The notes beneath the pieces are model-generated. The model saw only the letters and a program-made list of their open reading frames with translations, was not told where the DNA came from and did no database searches. Shown in pieces: positions 10,966 through 22,762 of a stretch of 64,000 nucleotides of DNA. The stretch lies in contig NC_135714.1 in the NCBI RefSeq assembly GCF_964656455.1, forward strand, positions 125,048,131 to 125,112,130. Reading direction: 5' to 3'. The position numbers were made by a program, and so were the translations under genes. The stretch is from Halichoerus grypus (Eukaryota > Chordata > Mammalia > Carnivora > Phocidae). The number at the start of each line of letters is the position of its first letter. The stretch's first letter is position 1.

Positions 10966-13900
10966 GTTTAAGAAATTCTCTACTTTATAAATTTCAACGG
11001 AAACCTGTTCTCAGTCCGGGCACTGAGAAGTCAGCTCGTACTCACTTTCCCAGCTTCCCTTGCAGCTGGGCAGAGTCATGTGAGCCAGGCCCCACCAATC
11101 AGCTGCATGCACACCAAACTCAGCTTCAGGAGCTGTGGCTTGTTAAGCTGGGCTGCGCAGAATCCAACCCGGCAAGGTGTGGCGGCAGGCAGGATTCTGT
11201 ATTGTAAAGCTTCCTTAATAGTTCTCATGACAAGAAATTAACTTGCCAACGTGTATGTGCTAGTTAATTTTTTTTTCCTGGACATTGGCTTTAGAACAAG
11301 CAAACCTGAAAGACTTGCCATATACATTTGTATTCATAGTCTAGTATCCCGGTTACCAAGTTTGTATAAATATTTACGTGTCTCTAGTTATTGAATTAGA
11401 CTTCAGTTAGATCTATTTGTGAATATAGATCATTGCATGTATAGGTATTTAAAATTTGCTTTAATTTTAATATAAGGCTTGATCTTTCTGTTTTACTTCA
11501 AATCAATGTGCTAAAGAGAGTAAAAAAGAGATCCTGAAGAAAGAGCAGTAGATAGGTTTTGGTCCACCTATCTTTTACAAATTATGTTTTTCTTGGCATG
11601 TACAGAGAAAGCTACCCAGTACAAAGCTGATTTACTTTTTTTAAAAAGGAAAATTCCTATGTTAGATATAGAAAGTGACAGTATTATGCATAATTATCTA
11701 TGCAATTACACTTGCACATGCTTGAAAATTTTTAGCCAGGAATGCTTAATAACATTTGCATGGTTAAATGAGACAGCAGAAACAACTGGAAAGGCCTCAG
11801 GGCATGGTCATCTATTTAAGCATCCACTTGGATTTTCAACATAATTAGTCATATAATTGTGTGCCTAAACTTAGTAGATTCATGTAAGTAATTATAAATT
11901 ATTAAAAAGCTGTGCATGTGTTTTGTTCTCTATTTCCTGCCAATCAAATTACTAAGGAATATACTATGTTCACATTTCATCATATAAATCTCCAAATAAA
12001 ATTACAATGTAAAGCCCTGGATGAAGGTGAATAAACAAGTGAATCCATTCAGGTGAGATATAGTTAATATAGTTATGTGGACATCCATATTTGTAGAAAG
12101 AATTCCTATAATCAAATCACAACAGAAGTCTGTTCATCTATCCCTATTAAGAGTTCTAAGAAAAATGTTTCTTTTGCTTATGTTGTATTCGACACAATGA
12201 ATTTTTTATGTTTATTAATTTTGTTTTTTAACTTGAATTAATAGCTGAAGGTTGGACATAATAGCTTCCTTTAGTATAGCTGATTTCCTTCTTTTCATAG
12301 ATCTGTTAGTGGGTAAAGGTAAAAACTTAGGCCAAATAAATCTGAACAGTAAAAAATATTAACCCCCCAATTTTATGATGGTCATTTGATCTAAAGTCTC
12401 CCAGTTTTTCTCACCAATTGACTTCCTGACTACTGATTTTGAAGCTTCATTTTATTTCATACTTCTCCATTGCTTTTTTCCCCCATTGTTATTTTAATAT
12501 CTGGGTTGAAAATGTGGAGATTTGAGGAAAACTGTGTATCCCTTCTCAGGAGCTCATCTAATAAACAAGACTAGAAGACCTCTGAAAGTGTTGAACTAAA
12601 TTTCCTTTGATAAAAGTGCAAATTACACTTTATTAACTGCTGATACAATGGAACACATAGTCTTAATATGGAGAAATCAGACTTATTTCACTAAAGGCAA
12701 ACATTAACCAGCCTTTTTCTCATTTTGGGTACCTGATTCCATGTTAGAAGTCAATAAATGCAAGCCCTTAGAGGCATCACACTTAAATGAGCTAACTTTA
12801 GTTTTCCCTCTTGGTTTGACAAAGTCCAACTTTGATTACCTTAAGGGCACGATGAGAGAACATCTATTTGCTCAGATTTTTTTATTGCAGGTTAGAATAA
12901 AATGAAAGGAAGAAAATATCCGAGTATATTGTAGTGATAAAGGACTTGGAGATGGTGAATATTGGTCAGTGCTTTTAATATTTATTTCATTGTGACAGTA
13001 GGTCAGAGGATTCAGAAAGTAAATGTGTTCAGGTACGTTTGCAGTATTTCAAGGATTCATTTCAGGAAGGTCAAGACACTGGTCAGTATGGACTGACATT
13101 AAGATTAAGAAATATGCTAGCATTTCTTCTGATTAGATTCTTGCTCACCATTTCCCGCACTGAGCACGTTGTTCCCATCCCCCGGAGGTAGACATCACCC
13201 ATGAGAAGTGAAATATACATCCATGCTCTGTTAGTTAAGTCAATCATTATGAAAAGGCATTATAAATAATTTCTAATTTCTAAAAGAATATTTGTCATGA
13301 AAAGTATTTATATTTCTATTAATTATGCTAAAGAACCTAGACTATAAAAAAATTCACTCTTATCTGGGAGTTAAAAATATAGGGAAGGCATTCTTTAAAA
13401 GAATTTAAAGGAAAGTGAGTCCTGGGACCATGGATATAATTTTTGATTGAAGTTGTGGTTAAAAAAATAAAAATTCATAATAATAAGAAAACAAAGGTGA
13501 GAAGTAATTAGAAAAACTCCCACACAGTACCCCAAATCAGGGAAACTTGGGAAAAAATTAGAAGTTAACAAAATATGTTCCTTCAATATGTTCATGTTTT
13601 AAATATTAATGTCACTTTTTTCAGAAGAAATCGTATGGATTAAGGATCACCTGAATTATCCCAATAGAGCTTTCTTAGAGAAGGCTTAAATACATGTCTG
13701 AGAAGATTTTTTTTGCCCCCAAATTCTAGCAATGGTAGGGAAATGTTTACCTAAATTGGCACAGTATTTGGAATAAATGACCACAAGTAAAAGGACATAG
13801 ATGGAAGCAGGGGTGAGACCCCTCACTGGGAATGAGAGAAATATAAATGGGTGACAATGGAATTCTCTCAGAACTTCAAACCCTAGCCTTGTACTGGTAC

Positions 13901-15559
13901 AGCTCAGGGATTTATTCTGGTTTTGCTGTGGTTTAACCAACCAAAAAAAAACCTTTCATAAGCTGTTCAAACCAGCAATTAGAGATGGAATTGAAACAAA
14001 ACCAGATTGGAAAAACCCAGTTACATTTTTCTTGGAAGTGGTGAGTTCAGTGTACCTTGGGAAGTTAAAACTGGTGACACCATCAGCTACCAAGAACTGT
14101 GAGCAGAATCTAAAAGAAGTATAGTTTTTGTTTGAGCAATCAAGAATTCTCTTTTATTGAACCAAGGCAGCAGATAGAGAAGGAGGCTCTCAGAAGGGAA
14201 AAAAAGGAAAAAGGAAAAAAAAAAAAAGGTCTTTCAACCCAAGGGATCTAGAGCTACATTATTATTTCCCAATGAAGTAAGCATTAGTTTGTGAAGGAAG
14301 AAATTTGAAAATCGGGTTCAAACTATGCAGTCTTTTTTATTTAAAAATTTGGCTACAATTAACTATTGATTTTGTCTTCTTCAGCATGTTTCGTCTTGGG
14401 AATTATTTTATTATCAGTTGCAGAAGCCATTGAATTCTTAAGCTCTTTCTTAAAATTTATTAGAAGTATACTTTGATAATCTATCATGATTTAATGAGAT
14501 TAGTGAAAAGATGCATGTCTTTCTTAAGGTTTTTGACAACAGCATGCAATCTATAAAGAATATATTTTAATGTGTCACTCCCATTTGTCTTATCAAACTT
14601 GTTTTCTGTGACTAGAAATGGAAATAAAAAGGATTTTAAGGATCTGTGCCTTAGAAAAAAGTCACAAGCAGACTCACAACCTATAAACACACAATTTATA
14701 AACTATCCTACAGAGAAATGGCTATTCCAGTTCTCCCCCTGGAGCTCCCACTGCTGCTATCCAGGGGCTGTCACGGAGAATCCTGAAGCTTGCAGAGTTA
14801 GGGCAGGCTAAATGAAGTTGTACTAATAAACAACTCTGCAAATCTCCGTGGTCCACCACAATAAAGGATGATTCTGTGTTCACACAAAGTCTGCTGCAGG
14901 TCTGAATAGCATTCCAGGACAAATGTTCCACATGTAGAGATTTACTGCATCCATCTTGTTGCCCTGTAATTTTTAATAATGCTTCCACTATGATCACTGC
15001 AGCAGGGAGAGAATCAGCTGGAGGATCTTGGGCAGGCTCTCCCAAGCTTACACCCTGAAGTAACTTCTGACCATTGACCGGGACTAGTCACAGAGCCCTG
15101 CCTAGCTGCCAGGAGATGAAAAATGCAGTCTTCTGTGTGCCCAGAAGAGTAAAGAACCAGATACTGGTAAGCACTTGTAATTTCTACCCCCTTGAGCAAT
15201 GGTTACTGAACCCTCTGAAAATTACACACAGTAATTGTAGGCTTTTCTGAAAAGAGGAGAGACCTTAGCTTTCATCAGATTCTTTAAGGGGATAGTGATC
15301 TGTCATCTAAAAGTTCTAATAAGCTTTTTGAAAAGTGTACAGATTTATATTGAAGAAAGGAAAGCTTTGAAATTCAGGAAGAGCTTAGAGAAGTCAAATT
15401 TAGGGCAAGTTCCCAGACTTTAGAAGACGGGTCCATGTGTTGGCCTCATTATCCACAATTATTTTGCCCCACACTGCCCAAATGATTTCCACTATACACT
15501 ATATTACAAATGTCCTAAATTCTGGCAATAGGTAATCTTCCAATGTTTAAAAAATTCTT

Positions 15560-15838
15560 TTTTTTTAAATTTTTTTATTGTTATGTTAATCCCCATACAT
15601 TACATCATTAGTTTTAGATATAGTGTTCCATGATTCATTGTTTGTGCATAACACCCAGTGCTCCATGCAGAACGTGCCCTCCTCAATACCCATCACCAGG
15701 CTAACCCATCCTCCCAACCCCCTCCCCTCTAGAACCCTCAGTTTGTTTTTCAGAGTCCATTGTCTCTCATAGTTCTTCTCCCCCTCCGATTTCCCCCTCT
15801 TCATTCTTCCCCTCCTGCTACATTCTTCTTCTTTTTTC
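15560..15838 (-). mobile_element. LINE-1 3' end, 5'-truncated (279 bp)
   Basis: The carnivore L1 3' terminus is complete to the poly-A tail and extends 5' through the 'agaaccctcagtttg' and 'ctccgatttccccctcttc' blocks. A perfect 19-bp duplication, CAATGTTTAAAAAATTCTT, at 15541-15559 and 15839-15857 flanks it. It is one of the cleanest insertions in the window. Confidence 0.94.
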
Positions 15839-16004
15839 AATGTTTAAAAAATTCTTAATTGCTCTGAGTAGGTTAAAGCACTTTGAGTCATTCATTATAT
15901 GGTGTGAATCAGTTTAATCAGATTGATTTCTTCCTAACAGTGTTCATAATCTTTCTCAAGGATCACTGACCTGCACTGCCTGTTGTCCAGTCTCTGCAAA
16001 CATT

Positions 16005-16008
<4 letters not shown>

Positions 16009-16052
<44 letters not shown>
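16009..16052 (+). repeat. (TA)22 microsatellite
   Basis: An uninterrupted run of 22 TA units. The length is probably polymorphic. Confidence 0.97.
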
Positions 16053-16055
<3 letters not shown>

Positions 16056-17034
16056 TTTTAACACAGAAGGGTAAATCTTTTCCTTGTTACTCCATCTTGG
16101 CCAGAAATAGAGTCCCACTTGTTTCTTTGCACCATGAATATTTTTATCCAGATTTTAATTAAATTGTAATCTTTTTAAATGTTTGACGTGGCTTCTACTA
16201 AATATAAAGTATTATTGTAAAAAAGTGTAACACATGGAAAGAATCCCTGAACTAGAATTCTAGAAAACTAGATTATAGTTCTATTTTGTCTTTCAGATTT
16301 TTTCATGACTGCATGTTCCTGGACCTGAGGACATTTGAAAATAAAAATAAAAATGTGGACCAAGTTATTTCTTTGGTACCACACAGCTCAATAATTTCAT
16401 GATTCCATAAAACTCAAAATTAAGTTCAAGAAGATTTTAACTCATTTTCAGAAGACAGAAAGAGGCTGTAGGAGTGGTACCAGACTGAGGAAGGCAGAGA
16501 CAGACATAAACAGAACTGCACGAAGAAGGGGTAGTAATGAATAGAGAACCAGGCATCTTCTTGAATCGGAGGCCCCAGGAACAGTGGGGAAAAGATAGGG
16601 GTTGAGGAAATGCTGAGGGGAAGCATGACACAGGGTTGAAAACAGGAGGACGGATTGAAAGTCTGCAGATGAAATAGTGCGCTAGGTTTAGCAACTTCAG
16701 CAATGCCAACCAGGGACAGGTCAAACCGCATATGACAGCAGATAGCTAGAAACTCCTTTATTATAAATTCTAGCAGAAAGATCAAATATTTATATCTGGC
16801 ATTTTTACAGCTGTTTGATATGTTAAAATAGTAGTAATAATAACAACCATAATAAAATTCCCTTTTGTGGAAACAAAGTATTTATGGGGGGGGAAAATAA
16901 ATAAAATGCTCATGAAAATCTAGATTGAACTCTGAAGGACTACAAAATGCCACATTTATTTAGGAGATGCTCCTACTGAGGAACCGTTGTCAGTTCCAGT
17001 GAAATCTTATTAATGATCTGTTTCGAACCTCAGA

Positions 17035-17135
17035 TAGAGAGACTTGATTTGAAATCTTTGCCCAAAGTCACAAGGATAATTAGGGCTCAATATGGTATTA
17101 GAACCCAGGTCACCGGACTTTTGCATAACGCCCTC
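17035..17135 (-). repeat. MIR relic, inverted
   Basis: 'cccaaagtcacaaggataattagggctc' followed by 'attagaacccaggtcaccgga' is the reverse complement of the MIR tail/core. Confidence 0.65.
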
Positions 17136-17580
17136 CCTCAATTACCCAAAATGCCAGTAGGGTGAGCTTTGATTCAGTCAGATTTTTCACCAGAATCTTC
17201 TTTTTATGTGTCATGTTTTTGAACACATTATTAGAGACAGAGGTTTGCTCTGTGACAATAAGACGCTATAAAACCTGCTTGCTGGTTTTAACATAGGAGG
17301 GCTAACACTGGAGGTAATTCCAGAACTTTCTCCTCATTGTTAGGGTTTTTTAACTGAAGTAGCTGATCAAAGTATAATAGAACATGAGGCTCACTCATGA
17401 TTGTGGATTTTTCACATTCATTAAAAGGGCTGAGTTCATGAATAAAAAATACAAGCAAGAACATGGTAGGAAAACGTGGCTCCACATTGAACCGACAACT
17501 CGACATTAAACCCACACAAACCAAGGGTGGAGAGACAAATTCGTGGTCTTGATTGTTTTCTCTTAAGAATATTAAATGAT

Positions 17581-17790
17581 TCGGGATGCCTGAGTGGCTC
17601 AGTTGGTTAGGCGTCTGCCTTCGGCTCACGTCACGATCCCGGGGTCCTGGGATCGAGCCCCACATTGGGCTCCCTGCTCAGCAGGAAGCCTGCTTCTCCC
17701 TCTGCCTCTGCCTGCCACTCCCCCTGCTTGTCCTTGCTCTCTCTCTCTCTCTCTCTGACAAATAAATAAATAAAATCTTAAAGAAAAAAA
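17581..17790 (+). mobile_element. Can-SINE (SINEC), plus strand
   Basis: The head is gggatgcctgagtggctcag, the tRNA-like body has 'tcacgatcccggggtcctgg', and a (CT)n tract leads into aaataaataaataaaatctt. A perfect 16-bp duplication, AAGAATATTAAATGAT, is at 17565-17580 and 17791-17806. Confidence 0.95.
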
Positions 17791-19014
17791 AAGAATATTA
17801 AATGATACGTAAAACGAGAGTGGTATTTCTGGTACTCAAGGAAACCTTGGCATGTCATTTTGTAGAAAACAGTGTCTTTACTGACGAGCAATGTATTCAT
17901 CTATTTCCATACTCAGGATATGCATCCTATTTCTCTGATGTAATTTACATTTGGCTACAATAAGAATGTGCCTTAAAACCATGTTACTGATATTATCAAT
18001 GAAGTGGTTAACCACGTTGGCACTGAAATGGCTGTAATTACATTTCTAAGTTAACAGTTCTCTTATGTTGCACAAGAAAAGCTTTGCTTCTCTGTCACTG
18101 TTCCACATCTGGGTCTATAATCTCCATAAGGCAAGATGAATTAGCTTTTCATTCAAAAATAAATAAATTTCATGATTGGAGACATAATAGTTCTAGCAGA
18201 AAAAATAAACTCTTTTCTGGAGAAATCAGCAGAAATTCATAGGCCCTTAATCCTTCCAGAGCCAACCAATTTCTGTTGCTTCAGGCTTGAATAATTTTCT
18301 TGAACTGCAATAAATTTGAATTCCTTCTAAATTCCTAAATTTGGGAGGAGAATCTACTCTTCATTTACTATTGGAAAGGAAAGGAGGAAGATGAAATCAT
18401 TCCAACCATATCTGAGAGTATTAGAATGGTATGAAAGTTCCTATATTTGCTGTGTTCCCTCTGAAAGGTACAAAGAGGAAAGATGATTGCTGGTGAATCA
18501 CTGTTCTATTTTATCTAGAGACCTGAGTGCTCTCACTGCTCTATTCCCTTAGGGGGTCATGTTCCTCTGCTTAAAAGAATATTGCCTGCTCTGTGAGCTA
18601 ATGATTTGTTTGGAGGATGTAAGTCTCAGAGGTGAAGATAACTGCACAGCTTTTATAATGTAGCTTTCAAATCTTTGATATGCTTTTTTTGGAATACATG
18701 GGACCCCTCAATGGCAAGATTAAAGATGCCTCTTCAGAGAAGAAAGGCAAAATTTGAAAACCTAAAAGCTCCTCAGATTTCCAAATAATATTTCTGCATT
18801 TCTTCATTTTGTCAACATCACACTTGGTGTTGTCCTGCATTCGTGTGATAACCGCATGGTAATCAAAACACAGTTTTGGATCATAGTTGTTTTGTTGTTG
18901 TTGTTCTTCCAAGGAGGCATGGAACTATGAATCGTGTTTTAAAAAGTGGTTAGTGCAAACTTATTCATGGCTAGGACGTACATACTCATTATGAATTCTA
19001 TTTAATTTGACGAA

Positions 19015-19475
19015 TATTTACTTGGTACCTAGCAGATGTTAGGCATTGTGCCTTCTTTTGCAGGAAATACCAAAAATCAGAATCTGTTTTCAAGACACTC
19101 ATACTCTCACTGGGCAGATAAGGCAATTACAGAAATACCCATGATAGGATATAGAATATGACAAGTGAAAAGTGCTTGGAGAGAAATGAATGACATTCAA
19201 TGTGGGAACAGAGAGAAGAGGCAACAGTCAAATAAGAGGGGGATCAGGGAGGATTTCAACATTTGAGAAGGACCTTGCAAGACCAGTAAGATTTCCCTGG
19301 ATGGGACTGGAGTTGGAAGTAAGGTGATATTAATGTACGTTGTGTGTATCTGGGGTGCTAGGGCGTAGCCAGGGGAAGGGAGGTGGTCAAAAAACGTTAA
19401 GAAGTTTGTACGTAATCTGTAGGCAGTAGGGATCCAATGGAGGTTTTGAAGGAGAGCAAAGATAGAATAATAAAG
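19015..19475 (+). repeat. Ancient interspersed repeat, family not certain
   Basis: Ordered motifs seen elsewhere in mammalian genomes occur here: 'gttaggcattgtgcc', 'cactgggcagataaggca', 'gatcagggaggattt' and 'gtaggcagtagggatccaatgg'. Related fragments sit near 23600, 59075 and 62940. I recognise the pattern but cannot name the family. Confidence 0.5.
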
Positions 19476-21364
19476 AGTTGTAGTTTAAGAAACACTGAAA
19501 CATTTAAAAAGCACATTTTAGTGTGTTTTGAACTAAAATAAGTCCATGTAAACAAGCGAGTATGTTTGATAATGTCCTACAGGTCTTATCTCCAAATAGA
19601 ACAACTACCACTAAAAATGTTAAACATGCTCGTAGTAGAAGAATTAACTTCTCATTTATATTTGAATCTGAAAGATTCTTCTTCTTCACTGTTATAACGA
19701 CATAGCTCATCCATGCATGTATTTCTAATCTCGGTCGAATGAATCAGGAAGGGAGTGTACCTTTATAGCGTTTCAGAGAATTTAATCTTCTCCACCATAT
19801 GCATAGCTGAGTTTTTACTGTCTGAATAATATTTTGAAATGCATTGTTTTGCTTTGCTCCTAAGCCCTTTGGAACACAAAACACCCTCACCAAAAATGAG
19901 GATAAAATGTTAAAAGAATAGGCAAATAAATAGCTTTATAGAGTGAAGAAAAACAAAAGAGATTTTTGAAAAACACCAAACAGGATTGCAGCAAATAGAA
20001 AAACTAGCTTCTCTAGTTTTGAGGAGTATTTTTTTTTTCATGATGATTAGGGTCATGGTTAGAGCTTATCCAAGTAAATCTGAAAAAATGAGTAGCCCAA
20101 CTTATTCTCTACCAAACCTTTTATCAGAAGAAGTAATGTAATAGATAGATGGGTCGTATTTCCTCTGCTTTATCTCCTGGGCAGACAAAATGAGGGAGTA
20201 AAGGGAAGATAACTTAAAACTACAGAACAAGCTCTCAAATATATGACAACACAACATCCTGAAGTGAGCAAAATATTATCTAAAAGTGGTTAGTTAATAG
20301 TTACCTGTAAATATTTGTTGGGCACTTGAGCACATTGAAATTCAACAAGCTACCTGTTTTTTAAGACTTTATCTTGTACATGTATTTGGAATGAGACCTT
20401 TACTTATTTCATAACTAGAGGACAGACACTGGGAAGTGGTATTCTACTAATGTAAAAGAAGCAATAAAATTCCTTTGTGCCCAATTTACTATTATTTACT
20501 ATTTATTCTATGGAGAAAATAAAAGCCAAAGAGCTTTATTGTTTCCTCTAAATGACCTAAGGGGGAAAAAAAAAAAGAGTTCCAAGCAGGAGATGCTTCT
20601 TTACATAACAGAATTTTACCCATGATTCCATTTGCGCTATCCCCAAACATCCCTAAAATATTTTGCTTAAAAAGTTTGATTTACCAGCAATTATGCAACC
20701 CAAGGGTCTGTCATAGGAAGTACTGTAAAAAATTTAAAAAATCCTATTCTGAAGTTCTTAACTGACGACGGGAGCCTAGTCAAGTTGACACATAAAAGTG
20801 ACCCTCACATTACCTCTAGCTATTTGTTTTTAATTGACTATTTTGACTAATTATTACAAGAAAAGGTATATAAGAAAAGAAGTGGAGTTAAGAGAAATTA
20901 ATATTACATTAATATTACATTTTTCTAAATTAATATTCTAACTTGAATTGATCAAGTAGTAGGAAAATTTACTACCATCAGCAAAGTAAGAGTATAATAC
21001 TAATTAGCATCTGTGAACTAGCATCTGTGACTTGTTCTTGTCAATAAGGTACAACACTGAACATTTTTTAAAAAACCCATAAACTTATCTCAGATTCCTT
21101 ACAGCTAGCTGATCAGTGCATGTTGAATATTTAAGGCAACTGAAAAAAAGACAACATGAGGATGGTGATTTGTCAAGTTCAACTAATCATTACCACAGTT
21201 TATGCTTTCCTTATCATCAAAGATACAATACAACATGAAGGCACATCCAATATTTATGTAGTAAAGAATAAATAAAATTAAAATTACCAATAAAATCAAA
21301 ATCACCCATGCAGCCGTTAAGAATGACACAAAAACTAAAGTGTTTTCAAAAACCAAAGTCTTAC

Positions 21365-21593
21365 CAATAGTCGGATCACATACAATGCTGCCTCTATTCT
21401 CCTTCCATGACAGCAGGTAGTCAAGGCTGGTGAGATCTTCAGACTCGATGTAATTGTTAACGGTCAGCATTATCTGATGAGCTTTTGCTATTCCATAATG
21501 AACTTTTGTTTCATCCATTTCATGCAAGTTTGTTAGCTCTGCTGTTGTGTCAAAAGCCTGCTGAAAGTATTGTGAAGCTTTGTTGTAGTATCC
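21365..21593 (-). CDS. TTC29: TTC29 coding exon near the C terminus
   Basis: This 229-nt exon begins after the acceptor ccctaaaaatg read in reverse (catttttag|GGATAC) and ends ATTG|gtaaga. It enters in phase 0 and leaves in phase 1. It encodes 76 residues plus one base: GYYNKASQYFQQAFDTT starts a TPR, followed by MDETKVHYGIAKAHQ, LTVNNYIESED and LDYLLSWKENRG. These stretches match what I recall of mammalian TTC29 near its C terminus. Because it ends in phase 1, at least one more coding exon is needed; it should lie at lower coordinates. If the donor is ignored, the frame stays open to 21183, adding a very hydrophobic tail (see findings). The exon is in an otherwise repeat-poor stretch. Confidence 0.88.
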
Positions 21594-22183
21594 CTAAAAA
21601 TGTAAGAGAAACAATTTTTTTCTTAATTTTTGGTTCTATCCTTCCACATATCTGCTCACCTTAGTATGTACCACACTTATCTTTCAATAGTTATAGCATT
21701 CTTCTAGAAGAAAGATGGCGTGCAGGGTCTCTATTAGAATAAGGTTCTTTTAAAAAGTTGTGATTACTAACCATACAATATCTTGAAGCTAGGATACTAA
21801 AAAAGCTTTATCTACTAAGTTGATTTATATGAAACTTAAGGTTTTTTTCGATTAAAAATGGTCAAATGTTAAGTATTTTCACATGGTTCAACCTGATATA
21901 TGGTAGCAAAAAGAAGTCTGGGAAAGAGTGATCTAATTCACATTGATTTGGATGTAATTTTCCTACTTGTAGCATTGGATTTACCTAATAACAGCATTTT
22001 TAACTAGTTGTTTTTAGTCACAGCAAGAGATCATTTTCAGCCAATCTGTTTAATCAGTGGCCACTGAAAATAGATGTATTTATCTGCTGATTTGGTTATC
22101 ACTCTTGTTTTCCCCATGTGCTTAGGTCTTTCTTGACTAAGAACATTGGAGGTATTCAAGATTCCTGAGAAATAATGATCCCG

Positions 22184-22437
22184 ATTTAAATGTTCATTTC
22201 TTCTCTAAGTTCTTTGCAACATTTCATTGCAAAAATTCAAGGTGGTTTTTTGTTTTTTGGGTTTTGTGGGCTTTTTTGGTCATACTCTCCTATCCTCCTA
22301 CAAGCTAGGACTCATTTAAATGTTCATTTCTTCTCTAAGTTCTTTGCAACATTTCATTGCAAAAATTCAAGGTGGTTTTTTGTTTTTTGGGTTTTGTGGG
22401 CTTTTTTGGTCATACTCTCCTATCCTCCTACAAGCTA
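22184..22437 (+). repeat. Perfect 124-bp tandem duplication
   Basis: Copy 1 is 22184-22307 and copy 2 is 22314-22437. They are identical over 124 nt, separated by the 6-nt spacer ggactc (period 130). The unit is not recognisable as a transposon. It starts atttaaatgttc and ends ctacaagcta. Confidence 0.97.
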
Positions 22438-22439
22438 TT

Positions 22440-22590
22440 GTCCACAATAGCTTTCAAAGGGCCAGTACTAAGTACTTCATGTATTACGTCACTAACTTTT
22501 GTTAAGTCATTCTGTGAGGAAATATTATTCTTATTCTACAAATAATGAAATTGAGCCTCAGAAAAGAAACTATCTTCTGCCACCCTCCAA
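22440..22590 (-). repeat. Possible MIR relic, inverted
   Basis: 'ttattcttattctacaaataatgaaattgagcctcagaaa' resembles the reverse complement of the MIR core (counts of aligned landmarks are small). It lies directly after the tandem duplication. Confidence 0.45.
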
Positions 22591-22705
22591 ATTTTCTAAA
22601 AATCATCATGAAAAAGCTTTCCTCAATGGAGGATATCATTTTTAGGATTGAGCCTATACTTTTAAGACTCTAGGAAAAAAGTTTCCCTTCTTCATTGACT
22701 TGTAA

Positions 22706-22762
22706 GTCTCCTTTCCTCTCCCCCTCCCTCCTCTCTCCTCTCCTTCCTCTCTCTCTTCTTCA
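22706..22762 (+). repeat. CT-rich (polypyrimidine) tract
   Basis: About 57 nt almost entirely of C and T (cctctccccctccctcctctctcc and so on). Minus-strand frames through it give low-complexity Glu/Gly/Arg peptides that are not genes. Confidence 0.85.

Larger units (their letters stand above)
1..21364. other. TTC29 3' side: intron or downstream DNA with scattered repeats
   Basis: No confident coding exon was found here. Supported contents are listed separately: SINEs at 433, 2294, 9704 and 17581; L1 3' ends at 4060, 4306 and 15560; MIR, L2 and MER5 relics; and a processed retrocopy at 662-1404. I recognise nothing in 2509-4045, 4539-5929, 6086-9687, 10966-15540, 16053-17034 and 17807-19014 beyond AT-rich single-copy-looking DNA and short homopolymers (A run near 7432, G run 8151-8161, A-rich 14200-14228). 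Because the exon at 21365 ends in phase 1, a terminal TTC29 exon may be hidden in this interval. Confidence 0.6.

Noticed and set aside
22190..22450. Two overlapping ORFs with repeated peptide, looking like a repeat protein
   Set aside because: The repetition is the 124-bp DNA duplication; the frame has no start context or family.
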